A stretch of 64,000 nucleotides of DNA from Ardenticatenales bacterium (GCA_020634795.1 JACKAZ010000001.1:401704-465703), one strand, 5' to 3'; shown: positions 34,302 through 43,739, counted from the stretch's first letter. Numbers and translations are program-made. The notes: generated by a model not told the origin, from the sequence alone.

Positions 34302-35216
34302 TTAGCGTTGGAGCAGCCGTTGTAGCGCATTGAGGGTGCGCAGCACCCGCCCCTGCGATACCTCGTGCAGATGGCGCTGAAGGGCGTCGTGGCGGCGCTG
34401 TAAATCCGCGTGTTGCACGGTCAGATCGTCGAGTTCACGTTGTAGGGCGTCGGTGCGGCCTTGCAGGGCTTCCGTGTCCGGCGCGGCCCCGCCGCTGGGC
34501 TGCGACGTGTGGGCCGCGTGCTGCTGCGATAGGGCGTGGCGTTGCTCCAAGGCCAACTGGCGCAGATCGACGTTTTCTTTCCACAGTTGCCAGAAGCGGC
34601 GTTCGTACTCCCGCACCCGTCGGGGAAGCGGGGCCTGCGTGCGGCGGAAGCGCACGGCCCACGGCGTGATGTACGACGCATCATAGTCGACATCGCGAAA
34701 GAAGCCGTGGCGGGCAAAGGCTTCGGCCCACGCTTCGGGCATCCGCACGTTCAGGTGGGTCGCCTCTTTGTAATCGAAGGGCGTCGAGGAGAAGAGGATG
34801 TCGTCGCTGCTGGCGCAGAGGTTCGCGATGGCGCGATCCGCCTCGGCCGGGGGCATGTGCTCCAGCACCTCAATCGAGACGATCAAGTCGTAGCGCCGGT
34901 CGAGCGGTGTGCTCAGGTCCGCGACCCTACAATAGGGCGCGATCGGTGCGCTCACCTGCGAAATCGCATGGTCCGATAGATCCACGCCGTACGCCTCCAC
35001 GCCGAGATCGCGCAGCGATTCGACCAGCAGCCCCATTGCGCAGCCCGCGTCCAACACCGTTTGCGGCTGAATGTCCGCTTGGATGCGCGCGGCGACCCCG
35101 CCGAAGAAGGCCATCCATTCGTCATCGTGCTGATAGGGGCGACCGCAGCCCGTCGCGAAGTAGTAGGCATCGAACAGGGCCGAGGTGGGAGCTACAGCCG
35201 CCGTCTGGTCGCTCAT
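34302..35216 (-). CDS. SAM-dependent methyltransferase with C-terminal coiled coil
   Basis: 304 residues from ATG 35216. The class I methyltransferase core is at about 45-150 with the glycine loop VLDAGCAMGLLVESL, the acidic GVDLSDHAI, and VSIEVLEHMPPAEA. From about residue 200 the protein turns into a helical, Gln/Leu-rich coiled coil (WKENVDLRQLALEQRHALSQ and DALQRELDDLTVQHADLQRR). A similar layout is found in methyltransferases of cell-surface polysaccharide or natural-product clusters. It lies between the SPASM-type and the first B12-type radical SAM genes. Confidence 0.85.
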   Translation of the reverse strand: MSDQTAAVAPTSALFDAYYFATGCGRPYQHDDEWMAFFGGVAARIQADIQPQTVLDAGCAMGLLVESLRDLGVEAYGVDLSDHAISQVSAPIAPYCRVADLSTPLDRRYDLIVSIEVLEHMPPAEADRAIANLCASSDDILFSSTPFDYKEATHLNVRMPEAWAEAFARHGFFRDVDYDASYITPWAVRFRRTQAPLPRRVREYERRFWQLWKENVDLRQLALEQRHALSQQHAAHTSQPSGGAAPDTEALQGRTDALQRELDDLTVQHADLQRRHDALQRHLHEVSQGRVLRTLNALQRLLQR

Positions 35217-35321
35217 GCGTTGTCCCAATTCCCGCAGAGGCTGTGGCTGGAAAGTGCAAGGGGCAAGGGGCGACATTGCCATCGGAGGCAGATACCACGC
35301 CCGTTGCCCTTTGCACCTTGT

Positions 35322-36770
35322 CTACTGATACGCCCCTTCTTTCGCCCCGAGGGCCGGGACGCCGTGGGCCTTCTTCTTGCTAAAGAACATCCGTCGCGCA
35401 TCGTTGAGCCGTTCCGGTGCGTTGATCCACGTGTCTTTCGACATCAGCCGTTGCGCCAAGCGGTTGGGACGCAGATAGAAGCGGCGGTAGGCCTCGTGCC
35501 ACTTCTGTTCGACCAGTTGCGGATCCAGATCGCCGATCTGGAAGCGGGCCTTCTGGTCGTGAATGGCGAAATCCTGCCAATCGTGGCTAAAGATGTTGCC
35601 ATGTTTTTCCAGCAGATCGTACATGCGAGTGCCGGGGAAGGGGGCGGCGATCATGAAGTTGGCCAGTTCGGGATCCAACTCCAAGGCAAATTCGATGGTC
35701 TTGTCCATCGTTTCGGCGGTCTCTTCCGGCATCCCGAAGATGAAGAAGCCCATCGTTTGCAGTCCTGCGGCGCGCGCATTCTTGAACGCTTCGCGCACCA
35801 TGTCCAGCGTCTGCGATTTGCGGATCACTTTCTTCAGGATGTACTCGTCGCCGCTCTCCACGCCAAAGCCAACGCGCTTGCACCCTGCCGCTTTCATCAA
35901 CTGGAACAGCTCCAGATCGGTATGGTTGACTTTCATGCCATGGACCGTCACCCACGGAACCGTGTTCAACCCCTCTTCGATCAGCCGGCGACAGAGTTCC
36001 TTGGCTCGCGTCAGGTCCATGTTCCAAATGTCGTCGGTCACGCCGATCTCCGTCGCTTTCAGATCATGGACCAGCCAGCGCCACTCGCCGATCACATCGT
36101 CGACCGAGCGCATGCGCCAGGTGTCGCCCGTCACCGGCTTGGAGCAGAAGTTGCACTTGTAGGGGCAACCGCGGCTCGTCATGATGATAAAAGAGCGGGC
36201 GTGGGGGTCCAGGCCGTCGGTCAGCGGCTGCAGGTTGGTGTAGCGGTCGATCTTAAAGAGATCGTGGGCTGGGTAGGGGAAGCGGTCGATCTTGTTGTCC
36301 AAGACGCGCGGTCGGTTCATGATCGCCGTGCCGCTGCCGTCGCGCCAGACCAGCCCCGCGATCGCGCCGTAGTTCGTGCCGCCGGTCGTTTCGATGTCGG
36401 TGACCAGCTCCAGCAGTGTATCTTCGGCTTCACCCACCGCCACAAAATCGACGAAGGGCTTTTCCATACTTTCCATCGGCATAATCGTTAGGTGCGCCCC
36501 GCCCAGAATGGTGATCGCGCCCCGTTGCTTGGCCGCTTCGGCCATCTTCCACGCTTCATAGATCAGCGGGGTGGTGGCCGTCACGCCGACCATCTGAAAA
36601 TCGTGGCGATCAAGGAACTGGCCGAATGGCTCATCCTCCACCGCCGCGTCAAAAATCGTGATGTCGTGACCGTTGTCGCGCAGCACCGCGGCCAAGTAAC
36701 CCAGACCCAGCGGGATCTGCTTGCGGGACGACCACACTTTCGATTCTGGATTGGCTAGTAAGACTCGCAT
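35322..36770 (-). CDS. B12-binding-domain radical SAM protein, paralog 1
   Basis: 482 residues. The N-terminal third is a cobalamin-binding-like Rossmann domain (MRVLLANPESKVWSSRKQIP, then GLGYLAAVLRDNGHDITIFDA). It lacks the DxHxxG His motif, so any B12 would be bound base-off. The radical SAM core has Cys202, Cys206 and Cys209 (TSRGCPYKCNFCS). The last 100 residues (KWHEAYRRFYLRPNRLAQRL) form the same tail as paralog 2 at 38157. Members methylate or rearrange unactivated carbons in hopanoids, bacteriochlorophylls, lipids and peptides. The product is unknown. Confidence 0.88.
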   Translation of the reverse strand: MRVLLANPESKVWSSRKQIPLGLGYLAAVLRDNGHDITIFDAAVEDEPFGQFLDRHDFQMVGVTATTPLIYEAWKMAEAAKQRGAITILGGAHLTIMPMESMEKPFVDFVAVGEAEDTLLELVTDIETTGGTNYGAIAGLVWRDGSGTAIMNRPRVLDNKIDRFPYPAHDLFKIDRYTNLQPLTDGLDPHARSFIIMTSRGCPYKCNFCSKPVTGDTWRMRSVDDVIGEWRWLVHDLKATEIGVTDDIWNMDLTRAKELCRRLIEEGLNTVPWVTVHGMKVNHTDLELFQLMKAAGCKRVGFGVESGDEYILKKVIRKSQTLDMVREAFKNARAAGLQTMGFFIFGMPEETAETMDKTIEFALELDPELANFMIAAPFPGTRMYDLLEKHGNIFSHDWQDFAIHDQKARFQIGDLDPQLVEQKWHEAYRRFYLRPNRLAQRLMSKDTWINAPERLNDARRMFFSKKKAHGVPALGAKEGAYQ

Positions 36771-36844
36771 GGTTTCACCTTCTGCTGTCGTATGACGATT
36801 CGCGGCAGTTCAAGCGTTGTAGATGTTCGTGACAATGTGGGCCA

Positions 36845-37081
36845 TCAAGGCATCGGTTGGAAATCAAGTACCTCGTAGGAACTCGACTCTTGTTTGAACG
36901 ACTCACACGGGCTATCCACAATGAGGCGTGGATAACCATAGTCGCCCGGTTCAAATTCCGCCCACAGACAGACCTCGGGCAAAACATTGCCCCCCTCTTC
37001 CGTCGTGAGCACCTTGCGCTCATCCCCCAAGTACCACGACAAGACATCAAAGAGCGAATCGACGGTCAGAGCGAGACCCAA
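36845..37081 (-). pseudogene. Truncated copy of the DUF6174-like lipoprotein gene
   Basis: Only a TTG start (37081) directly after an in-frame TGA is available. The deduced 78 residues (VDSLFDVLSWYL, CLWAEFEPGDYGYPRLIVD, YEVLDFQPMP) line up with the C-terminal third of the neighbouring 218-residue lipoprotein (VQGLFDYIANQL, CMSAEFEMGRYGYPTRIYL, VVEFEALEP). Signal peptide and N-terminal half are missing. The gene arose by partial tandem duplication or decay of a second copy. Confidence 0.7.
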
Positions 37082-37146
37082 TCACACCGAGACGATCTGA
37101 CGGAACTTGGGTGGCGGAAGGAGTCGACCCGTAGCTTGTCTCACCT

Positions 37147-37803
37147 TCACGGCTCCAACGCCTCAAACTCAACCACCTCAAGCAAAATTTCATCATCGAG
37201 CGTGCCCTCACAGTGGAGATAGATTCGGGTGGGGTAGCCGTAGCGCCCCATCTCGAATTCGGCTGACATACAGAGATCGGTCGAACCGCTATCCGGTCCG
37301 CGATCGGGATAGGGGCGCAGCTCGCGCGGCAACTGGTTGGCGATGTAATCGAACAAGCCTTGCACGGTGAAGCGCTGGTCCGATTCAAGGATAGAGTCAC
37401 AACCTTCGGGATAGTCGCTTCTGCAAGCGACCGTTGTGCGCTGATCCTCCACCGTGGTGGTGATCGTCGTGGGCGGCGACCACGAGCCGACCGAGTCAAC
37501 GACAATCCGGTAGTAGCGCGGCTTTGCCTCGTTCCACAACGCCTGCGCCGCGCCTAACCGCTGGCTAATCTCCGCGACATCCTGCGGATGACCACGCAGT
37601 TCAGCGTCCTCTGGCGTCGCGCTGGCGTCGCGTGGCGTGGCCTCTGGCGTCGCTGTCATGTCGCTGCTGGCCGTGGCTTGGCGCGGCACGGTCGCGGTTG
37701 GCCCCTCGACGAGAACAACGGGATCGTCATTGCAGCCCGCCAACGCCAAGCCAAGCAATAGGGCGAGGAGTAGACGGGGTAGCGGTATTTGAGGTAGTGA
37801 CAT
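37147..37803 (-). CDS. DUF6174-like lipoprotein
   Basis: 218 residues from ATG 37803. The signal ends in the lipobox ALAGC, followed by a Thr/Pro/Ala-rich spacer (ATASSDMTATPEATPRDASA) that probably spans the cell wall or inter-membrane space. The globular part (WNEAKPRYYRIVVDSVGSWS, VQGLFDYI, CMSAEFEMGRYGYPTRIYL) fits DUF6174 family proteins, whose function is unknown. It lies between the two B12-type radical SAM genes on the same strand. Confidence 0.72.
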   Translation of the reverse strand: MSLPQIPLPRLLLALLLGLALAGCNDDPVVLVEGPTATVPRQATASSDMTATPEATPRDASATPEDAELRGHPQDVAEISQRLGAAQALWNEAKPRYYRIVVDSVGSWSPPTTITTTVEDQRTTVACRSDYPEGCDSILESDQRFTVQGLFDYIANQLPRELRPYPDRGPDSGSTDLCMSAEFEMGRYGYPTRIYLHCEGTLDDEILLEVVEFEALEP

Positions 37804-38156
37804 CAACCTGCTCTAGAACGTTTCTAAGTCGAGTGGCGAATCGCGAAGGGCGAATCGGGTGGTGAAGAGACTTGTACCGCTGCTCCGCCCCCGTTTCTTG
37901 CTTCTCGTTTCAACATTCGATCTGCTTATGCGTCCCATCGCAGAATGGCTCGTTGCTCGATCCCCGCAGTGGCAAAGCGCACATTTTTCGCTTTGGACAG
38001 ACATTCAGCCACCTTGCTCCAGCGCCCCTCGATCGCCTCTGAGCTGGAACTGTGCCACTCTTTGGACATACCGATCACTCACCGTGCTTAATAGAAGACC
38101 GCAGAGTTTGGCGTGGTTAGCCTGCTCTGCGGTCGGAAGTTGTGCGGCGCAGGGCG
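37804..38156. other. Spacer without genes
   Basis: About 350 bp upstream of the lipoprotein and downstream of the second radical SAM gene. No hairpin, repeat or open frame of note was found. Confidence 0.45.
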
Positions 38157-39662
38157 CTAAACCATCGCTCGTTCTTTACCCAGCTCTGCCGCCAACTCTT
38201 TCTTCACCTTCTTGGGGAAGATGGTGCGGAAGGCGACCTTGCTGGTGCGGCCGAAGTTCAGCCAGAAATCCTTGCGTCCCAACGTCTTCGCCACACGGCT
38301 GGGGCGCAGGTAGAAGCGGCGATAGGCCTCTTTCCACTTGGCTTCGACCAGCTCCGCCGTCAGCTCGCCCATCTCGTAACGGGCCTTGCCATCGAAGAAG
38401 ACGTAGTCGTCCCAGTCGTGGACCAGCATCCGACCCTTGCGCTTCACGATCTCGTAGACTTTGGTGCCGGGATAGGGCGTCATCATCGAGAAGTTGGCGA
38501 TCATCGGATCGACCTCGATCGCGAACTGGATCGTCTTCTCCATCGTTTCCGCCGTGTCGCCCGGCAGCCCGATGATGAAGAAACCGATCGTCTCCAGCCC
38601 AACCTGCTTCGCATTCTTGAAGGCTTGGCGGATCGTATCGTGGTCGATCCGTTTGTCGATCGACATCAGCACGTCCGGGTCGCCCGTCTCGACGCCGAAG
38701 GCGGTTCGTTTCAGACCGGCCTCTTTCAAGTGGCCGAGCAGTTCCACCGTCGCCAGGTTGGCGCGAATCCCATTCACGAAGATCCACGGCACATGGTTGA
38801 TCTCACGCTTGATTAACTCGTCCGCCAATTCGTGCAAGCGGTCGACGCGGATGTTGGCCGAATCGTCCAGGACGCCGATCTCTTCCGCACCCAGTACCTT
38901 GACCAAATGCTCCCATTCGTCGGCCACGCTCTTGGCCGAGCGGGCACGCCACTTCTGCGGCATGATGCTCTGCGAGCAGAAGGTGCAGCGATAGGGACAA
39001 CCACGGCTCGTCATCACCGAGAAGGAACGCGCCCCATCGACGTGGTCGGTCGCGGGCTGGAGGTTGGTGTAATGCTCCATCTTGAAGAGGCTGTAGGCCG
39101 GCCACGGCAGATCGTCCAAGTTGTTGATCGGCGGATGATCGGGACGCAAGTGCATCTTGCCATCGACCGTACGGAACGTGATGCCGAAGAGGCCGTGCAG
39201 CGGCGTCTCGGCGGCCATCCAATCCTTGTCGCTATAGCTGCCGTGCTGCGCTTTCATCTCTTCGAGCTGTTCCAACAGCTCCACCCACGCCGCTTCACCC
39301 TCGCCGCGCACCACAATGTCGATTTCGGGGCGAATGGCACTCTCTTCCGAGAGAACGCTGGGGTGCGGGCCCCCAATCACAATCGGCGTGCCGGGCACGG
39401 TTTTCTTGATGCGTTGCGCGGTGCGCCACGCCTCCTTTACTTGGGGCGTGTTGGCCGTGATGCCGACGATATCCGGGCGCCACGCCAGCAAGAGATCCTC
39501 CAGCGGCTCCGTTTCAATATCCGCGTCGTAAATTTTGCAATCGTCGCCCCGTTCCAGCGTCACCGCGCCCAAGTAGGCAAGGCCCAGATGGGGGGTGGTA
39601 CGGGTGTCGATGGGAAGTCGGAATTTCGGATTGATGAGTAGTACTCGCAAGAGTGCCTCCAT
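38157..39662 (-). CDS. B12-binding-domain radical SAM protein, paralog 2
   Basis: 501 residues from ATG 39662. The order is the same as in paralog 1: a B12-binding-like N-terminal domain (LLINPKFRLPIDTRTTPHLG), radical SAM core with TSRGCPYRCTFCSQS, and the tail KWKEAYRRFYLRPSRVAKTL. The two share HYTNLQPATD/RYTNLQPLTD and the stretch GFFI-G-P--TAETM. They are clearly paralogs, yet diverged enough to act on different positions or substrates. GGEGEAAW (residue about 115) is typical of this subfamily. The two genes frame the DUF6174-like lipoproteins. Confidence 0.87.
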   Translation of the reverse strand: MEALLRVLLINPKFRLPIDTRTTPHLGLAYLGAVTLERGDDCKIYDADIETEPLEDLLLAWRPDIVGITANTPQVKEAWRTAQRIKKTVPGTPIVIGGPHPSVLSEESAIRPEIDIVVRGEGEAAWVELLEQLEEMKAQHGSYSDKDWMAAETPLHGLFGITFRTVDGKMHLRPDHPPINNLDDLPWPAYSLFKMEHYTNLQPATDHVDGARSFSVMTSRGCPYRCTFCSQSIMPQKWRARSAKSVADEWEHLVKVLGAEEIGVLDDSANIRVDRLHELADELIKREINHVPWIFVNGIRANLATVELLGHLKEAGLKRTAFGVETGDPDVLMSIDKRIDHDTIRQAFKNAKQVGLETIGFFIIGLPGDTAETMEKTIQFAIEVDPMIANFSMMTPYPGTKVYEIVKRKGRMLVHDWDDYVFFDGKARYEMGELTAELVEAKWKEAYRRFYLRPSRVAKTLGRKDFWLNFGRTSKVAFRTIFPKKVKKELAAELGKERAMV

Positions 39663-39882
39663 GCGGTTAGCCGCCTCGCTAACCGCCGTTTTGATCGCTA
39701 TCGCGGCACGGTTACCGCAGGTCGTTGGTCGAGAGTTCGCTGTGTGCAACATGCGTTGCAACGATGCACTATCCTATGAGTTTCACCGCGTAAGTCAAGG
39801 TTAGGCCAAAGAACGCTGCGCCTTGTACAACAAAGCAGCGCCCTCCGCCTTGCGAAAGAGCGCTGCGCTGTCGCTGTTGCCC
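39663..39882. other. Spacer without genes
   Basis: About 220 bp; contains the promoter region of the radical SAM gene presumably, but no element could be named. Confidence 0.4.
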
Positions 39883-40311
39883 TTAGCAGCCGCAGCCGCC
39901 GCTGCCGCAGCCGCCACCGCTGGACGCGGCGCTTGACGCGCCCGCTGTGCGGAACGAGTGTCCACAACCGCAAGAGGTCACCGCGTTTGGATTGTCCACG
40001 CGGAAGCCGCCCCCCATCAGGCTCTCGACATAGTCGATCTGCGCCCCGCGGATGTAGCTCATGCTCTGCGGATCGACCAAAAGCTTCACGCCCTCGACTT
40101 CCAGTACCGTGTCGCCGACGCGCGGCGCCGCTTCAAAGGCCATCCCGTACTGCATTCCCGAACAGCCACCCCCCTGCACGAAGACTCGCAGGTGATAATC
40201 GGGGATATTCTTTTCTTCCAACAAATTGCGCACGACCCGAGCCGCCGTTTCGGTCATCGCGACCGGTGCGTCGATGGTGGTCGTCTCCCTATCCAACACT
40301 GGAATGTCCAT
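39883..40311 (-). CDS. A-type iron-sulfur carrier protein (IscA/ErpA family) with Cys/Gly tail
   Basis: 142 residues. The conserved cysteines are in GGGCSGMQYG and in SCGCGHSF, the cluster-binding triad of A-type carriers. The N terminus up to residue 18 is extra. After the family's usual end the protein continues with a short tail SSGGGCGSGGCGC that adds three cysteines. The carrier hands 4Fe-4S clusters to apo-enzymes, and the window holds several customers (radical SAM proteins, MoaA, ferredoxin subunits). GGAGA precedes the ATG. Confidence 0.9.
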   Translation of the reverse strand: MDIPVLDRETTTIDAPVAMTETAARVVRNLLEEKNIPDYHLRVFVQGGGCSGMQYGMAFEAAPRVGDTVLEVEGVKLLVDPQSMSYIRGAQIDYVESLMGGGFRVDNPNAVTSCGCGHSFRTAGASSAASSGGGCGSGGCGC

Positions 40312-40722
40312 ACTCTCTCCTTCGCAAGATGCTACTCATCACTAGTGTTCGTCACTCAAAGGCCACGTTGAGTAGCGGGTCGTGCCTTTGCTTGCAAATA
40401 GGTTTCTATGCTCTCGGTCCGCTCATTTTCGACCCCCATTAAACAATATTGGGGCTAAAATGGCGGTAGAGCCTTCTCGGCTGTTACAGGGCCGAGTCGC
40501 CGCGCCCGTCGATTTCTGTTTGCCTTAGCCAACATCAGCGAAATCAGAGTCTATCTATCGGGAAGAAAAAAAACGTCACTATAGAAGGGAACAGGTCGAA
40601 GGTTCAAAATGTCACAGCTCGACTCTCTTCAAATTGCACCTTGCACCTTGCACCTTCATCCCATTTGAAGGTAGGCGCATTCATCCGAAAGCTACCTAAG
40701 CCATCCGGCCCGAAGGCCGCCG
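40312..40722. other. Spacer with TTGCACC heptamers
   Basis: About 400 bp between the Fe-S carrier and moaA. At 40637-40662 three TTGCACC heptamers (the inverse of GGTGCAA) lie side by side. No gene seen. Confidence 0.5.
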
Positions 40723-41748
40723 CTATCCGCCAATCTGGCTCATACCCCGCACTTCGGGGTAGATGCCGGCCCGCAACTGATGACCGACCGGTTTGTCGGC
40801 CACCGCGCGTTCGAACAGGGCATGAAGCGCCTCCGGCCCGCCCTCTTGCAACGCTTTGCGAAAATCCATCTCATGATCGGTCAGCAAGCAGAGCCGGATT
40901 TTGCCATCTGCGGTCATCCGCAACCGATTGCAATCATCGCAATAGGGTTCGCTCACCGGATTGATGAAGCCGATCTGCCCGACCGCGCCCGCGATCCGAA
41001 ACATCCGCGCCTCGCCGACCAACTCACCGTCATGCAGCGCTTCCAGCGGTCCAAAGCGCGCTTCGATCCGTGTCTGACTTTCGCGGTTTGGCACATAATG
41101 GCGGATGGCGATGTTGGCCTGGCTGCCGAGTGGCATCGCTTCTATGAACCGCACATGCCACGCATTCTCAATGCTCAACGCGGCCAGATCGGCGACCTCT
41201 TCATCGTTGTAGCCGCGCAGCACCACCGCATTGAGTTTGATCGGCGTGAGTCCCGCCGCCTCTGCCGCGTGAATGCCGCGCATCACCGCATCGCGGTCGT
41301 TCCAAAGCATCAACGCTTCGAGCGACCCACGGTTGACCGTATCGAGGTGGATGTTCAGCCGCGTCAACCCCGCCGCTTTCAGCGGTGCGGCCAACTCGTC
41401 CAACATCAGGCCGTTGGTCGTCATCGCCAGCGTCTCAAGGCCGTCGATCCGCGCCAACCGTTCCACAATTTCCAGCAAGTCTGGTCGCAGGGTCGGCTCT
41501 CCGCCCGTCAGCCGAATCTTGCTGAATCCTACCCCCACCGCCGCCCGTGCGATCTGCTCGATCTCACTCGCCGTCATCAGCTCGGTGCGCGGCAGAAAGC
41601 GCAACCCCTTGAGCGGCATGCAGTAGACGCAGCGCAGGTTGCAATGGTCGATCAGCGAAATACGGAGATAGTCGATGCGCCGCCCCCATCGGTCAACAAG
41701 GGCGCGTCGGCGCACGGGCAAGGTGGTCAGGGGTGGACGCGAAATCAT
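40723..41748 (-). CDS. moaA: GTP 3',8-cyclase MoaA (molybdenum cofactor synthesis)
   Basis: 341 residues from ATG 41748 (five residues longer from 41763). The enzyme starts molybdopterin synthesis by rearranging GTP. N-terminal cluster motif: CNLRCVYC. RLTGGEPTLRPD is the GGE motif. The C-terminal cluster is at CDDCNRLRMTADGKIRLCLL. The chain ends GMSQIGG; the terminal Gly-Gly is needed in studied MoaA proteins. A molybdoenzyme is encoded at 928-3918, so the pathway is used in this organism. No other moa gene lies in the window. Confidence 0.95.
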   Translation of the reverse strand: MISRPPLTTLPVRRRALVDRWGRRIDYLRISLIDHCNLRCVYCMPLKGLRFLPRTELMTASEIEQIARAAVGVGFSKIRLTGGEPTLRPDLLEIVERLARIDGLETLAMTTNGLMLDELAAPLKAAGLTRLNIHLDTVNRGSLEALMLWNDRDAVMRGIHAAEAAGLTPIKLNAVVLRGYNDEEVADLAALSIENAWHVRFIEAMPLGSQANIAIRHYVPNRESQTRIEARFGPLEALHDGELVGEARMFRIAGAVGQIGFINPVSEPYCDDCNRLRMTADGKIRLCLLTDHEMDFRKALQEGGPEALHALFERAVADKPVGHQLRAGIYPEVRGMSQIGG

Positions 41749-41895
41749 GGGGCATTCTAACATTGGCGACCACTTTTGTCAATGTGAACGCCCTATTCTT
41801 TAGTAAGTTGCTCAACTTTAGCAAGCGACCTCATGGCATCCCCACTGCGGAAGAATCTTCTTGCCATTACGCTTGGGCCAATCTACTCGTGTAGG

Positions 41896-42840
41896 CTATT
41901 TCAGCCGCGCCAACCGCTTTTTCAGTGCCCGCATCAACGGCTCGGCCTGCACGTCCACGCACACCTCGACGTTGGGCGGCTGCGCGGGCGAATAGCGCCA
42001 GTCGGCGACGGTCATGCCGAAATGGATGGGGCTGTGGCGCTCGACTTCAACGTGAAGCGGACGGGTGACAAAGAGGTCGGGATCGAGCAGATAGAGGAGT
42101 GCGGAGGCGTCGTGGATGTGAAAGCCGTCGAGCGCTTTGTTGCGTCGATAGGCGTCAAGATAATAGCGGTGGGCGGCATGGAGGAAGGTGCTCTGTGCAC
42201 CGCCCAGCGCGGCCAGCCATGCCATCTGTTCGTCCGTGAATAGGGTTTGCTGGGTCACATCCAGTCCCACCAAGGTGACGGGCCACGGGGCGTCAAAGAC
42301 GATTTGAGCGGCCTCCGGATCGTTGCGTGTGTTGGCTTCTGCGGCGGCTGATGCGTTACCCGCCCGATTGACCGCGCCGCCCATCACCACCACCCGCGCC
42401 ACCCGTTCCGCGATCCGTGGCTCGATGCGCAAGGCCAGCGCTAGGTTGGTCAGCGGGCCAAGCGCCAGCAGCACCAAGCGGCCCGCCGCTTCGGCCATGA
42501 TCCGTTCCACGAGGAAAGGCGCCGCCCGTTGGGCAATGGCTTCGCCGCGTGGCGGCCCGAGATCGACCTCGCCCAGCCCGTTGCGACCGTGGAATTGCCA
42601 TGCACTTTCCAGGGCGGGCCGCACCAGCGGCCCCTCGGCCCCGCGTGCCACCACCACATCGCGGCGCATGGCCATCTCCACGAGGGCCAACGCATTTTGC
42701 GTGGTGGTCGCGGTGGGCGCATTGCCAAAGACGGTGGTGAGGGCGACGACCGCCAGCTCGGGCGCATCCAGTGCCAGAAGCAGCGCCATCGCGTCGTCGA
42801 TGCCCGGATCGGTGTCGATGAGGAGTCGTTGGGGGGTCAT
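41896..42840 (-). CDS. Nucleoside hydrolase (inosine-uridine preferring type)
   Basis: 314 residues. DTDPGIDDAMAL at residues 9-20 is the calcium-binding motif of the nucleoside hydrolase family. A late FHIHDASALLYLLDP segment supplies the Asp and His near the ribose. The enzyme cleaves N-glycosidic bonds of ribonucleosides, giving ribose and base. Its start overlaps the AroE stop (ATGA), so it is co-translated with a shikimate-pathway gene. No metabolic link is evident. Base preference cannot be told. Confidence 0.92.
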   Translation of the reverse strand: MTPQRLLIDTDPGIDDAMALLLALDAPELAVVALTTVFGNAPTATTTQNALALVEMAMRRDVVVARGAEGPLVRPALESAWQFHGRNGLGEVDLGPPRGEAIAQRAAPFLVERIMAEAAGRLVLLALGPLTNLALALRIEPRIAERVARVVVMGGAVNRAGNASAAAEANTRNDPEAAQIVFDAPWPVTLVGLDVTQQTLFTDEQMAWLAALGGAQSTFLHAAHRYYLDAYRRNKALDGFHIHDASALLYLLDPDLFVTRPLHVEVERHSPIHFGMTVADWRYSPAQPPNVEVCVDVQAEPLMRALKKRLARLK

Positions 42841-43691
42841 GGCGCCTTCGCTGCCGCCCGTCGCATTTCATCAAGGGGGGCGCGCTGCCCCGTCCACAAC
42901 TCGAAAGCCACCGCACCCTGATGGATCAACATGCCAAGACCGTCAATAGGTCGCGCCCCGGCGCCTTCTGCCTGTTCGAGTAAGCGCGTCCGACGGGGGC
43001 TGTAGACCAAATCATAGACCGCCAGCCCTTCGTGTAGCGATATGGATTCAGGGAGCGGGCTGTGATCGATGTGCGGCTCCATCCCCACCGAGGTGGCGTT
43101 GATGAGCACGTTCGCCTCGTTCAGCGCGACTTGCAGCAACGCCTCGTCGTGGAGCGAAAGCGTACTGATCGGCGCGGTTGAAAGCACCGACATTGCGCTC
43201 GCAAGCCGATTCGCTGTCGCCACCGTGCGATTGACCACGACGACTTCGGCCCGTGCCGCCAGCAGCGCATACAGCACGGCCCGCGCTGCGCCGCCCGCGC
43301 CCAAAAGCACGGCGCGGCAGCCGCGTGGCTCGAAGCCCCCCTCGCGCAGCGCCCGCAGGAAGCCGAGCGCGTCCGTGTTGTGGCCGATCATCCGCTCGCC
43401 CTGCCGCACGATGGTGTTGACCGCACCGATGGCGCGTGCTTCTAGCGTCACTTCGTCCAGCAGCGGCATGATTGCCGCCTTGTGCGGAATCGTCACGTTG
43501 GCCCCCGCCAAGCCGAAACCACGCAATCCGCGTACCGCGTCCGCCAGCCGTTCGGGCGGTGTGGGCAGCAGCAGGTACGCCCACGCCAAGCCGCAAGCGG
43601 CGAACGCTGCGTTCTGCATCGCGGGCGAGCGGCTGTGCGCCACCGGCCAGCCCAACAGCCCAACCCGCGTCGGCACCGCCAATCTACTCAT
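42837..43691 (-). CDS. aroE: Shikimate 5-dehydrogenase
   Basis: 284 residues from ATG 43691, which has AAGGGGGG upstream. The substrate-binding domain carries GWPVAHSRSPAMQNAAF and NVTIPHK (the catalytic Lys). GAVNTIVRQG and GHNTDALGFLRAL follow, then the NADP-binding GAGGAARAVLYAL. The enzyme reduces 3-dehydroshikimate. It lies directly behind aroA in the same direction with 98 bp between them, part of an aromatic amino-acid group. Confidence 0.95.
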   Translation of the reverse strand: MSRLAVPTRVGLLGWPVAHSRSPAMQNAAFAACGLAWAYLLLPTPPERLADAVRGLRGFGLAGANVTIPHKAAIMPLLDEVTLEARAIGAVNTIVRQGERMIGHNTDALGFLRALREGGFEPRGCRAVLLGAGGAARAVLYALLAARAEVVVVNRTVATANRLASAMSVLSTAPISTLSLHDEALLQVALNEANVLINATSVGMEPHIDHSPLPESISLHEGLAVYDLVYSPRRTRLLEQAEGAGARPIDGLGMLIHQGAVAFELWTGQRAPLDEMRRAAAKAP

Positions 43692-43739
43692 GACACCCCC
43701 CTTGGCTCCGGATCGCTCCCGCCAGATGCGTCGCGTGTT

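Noticed and set aside
41749..41895. Molybdenum-cofactor riboswitch upstream of moaA
   Set aside because: Only a short AAGTTG/CAACTT hairpin was seen; the expected long conserved core is absent.
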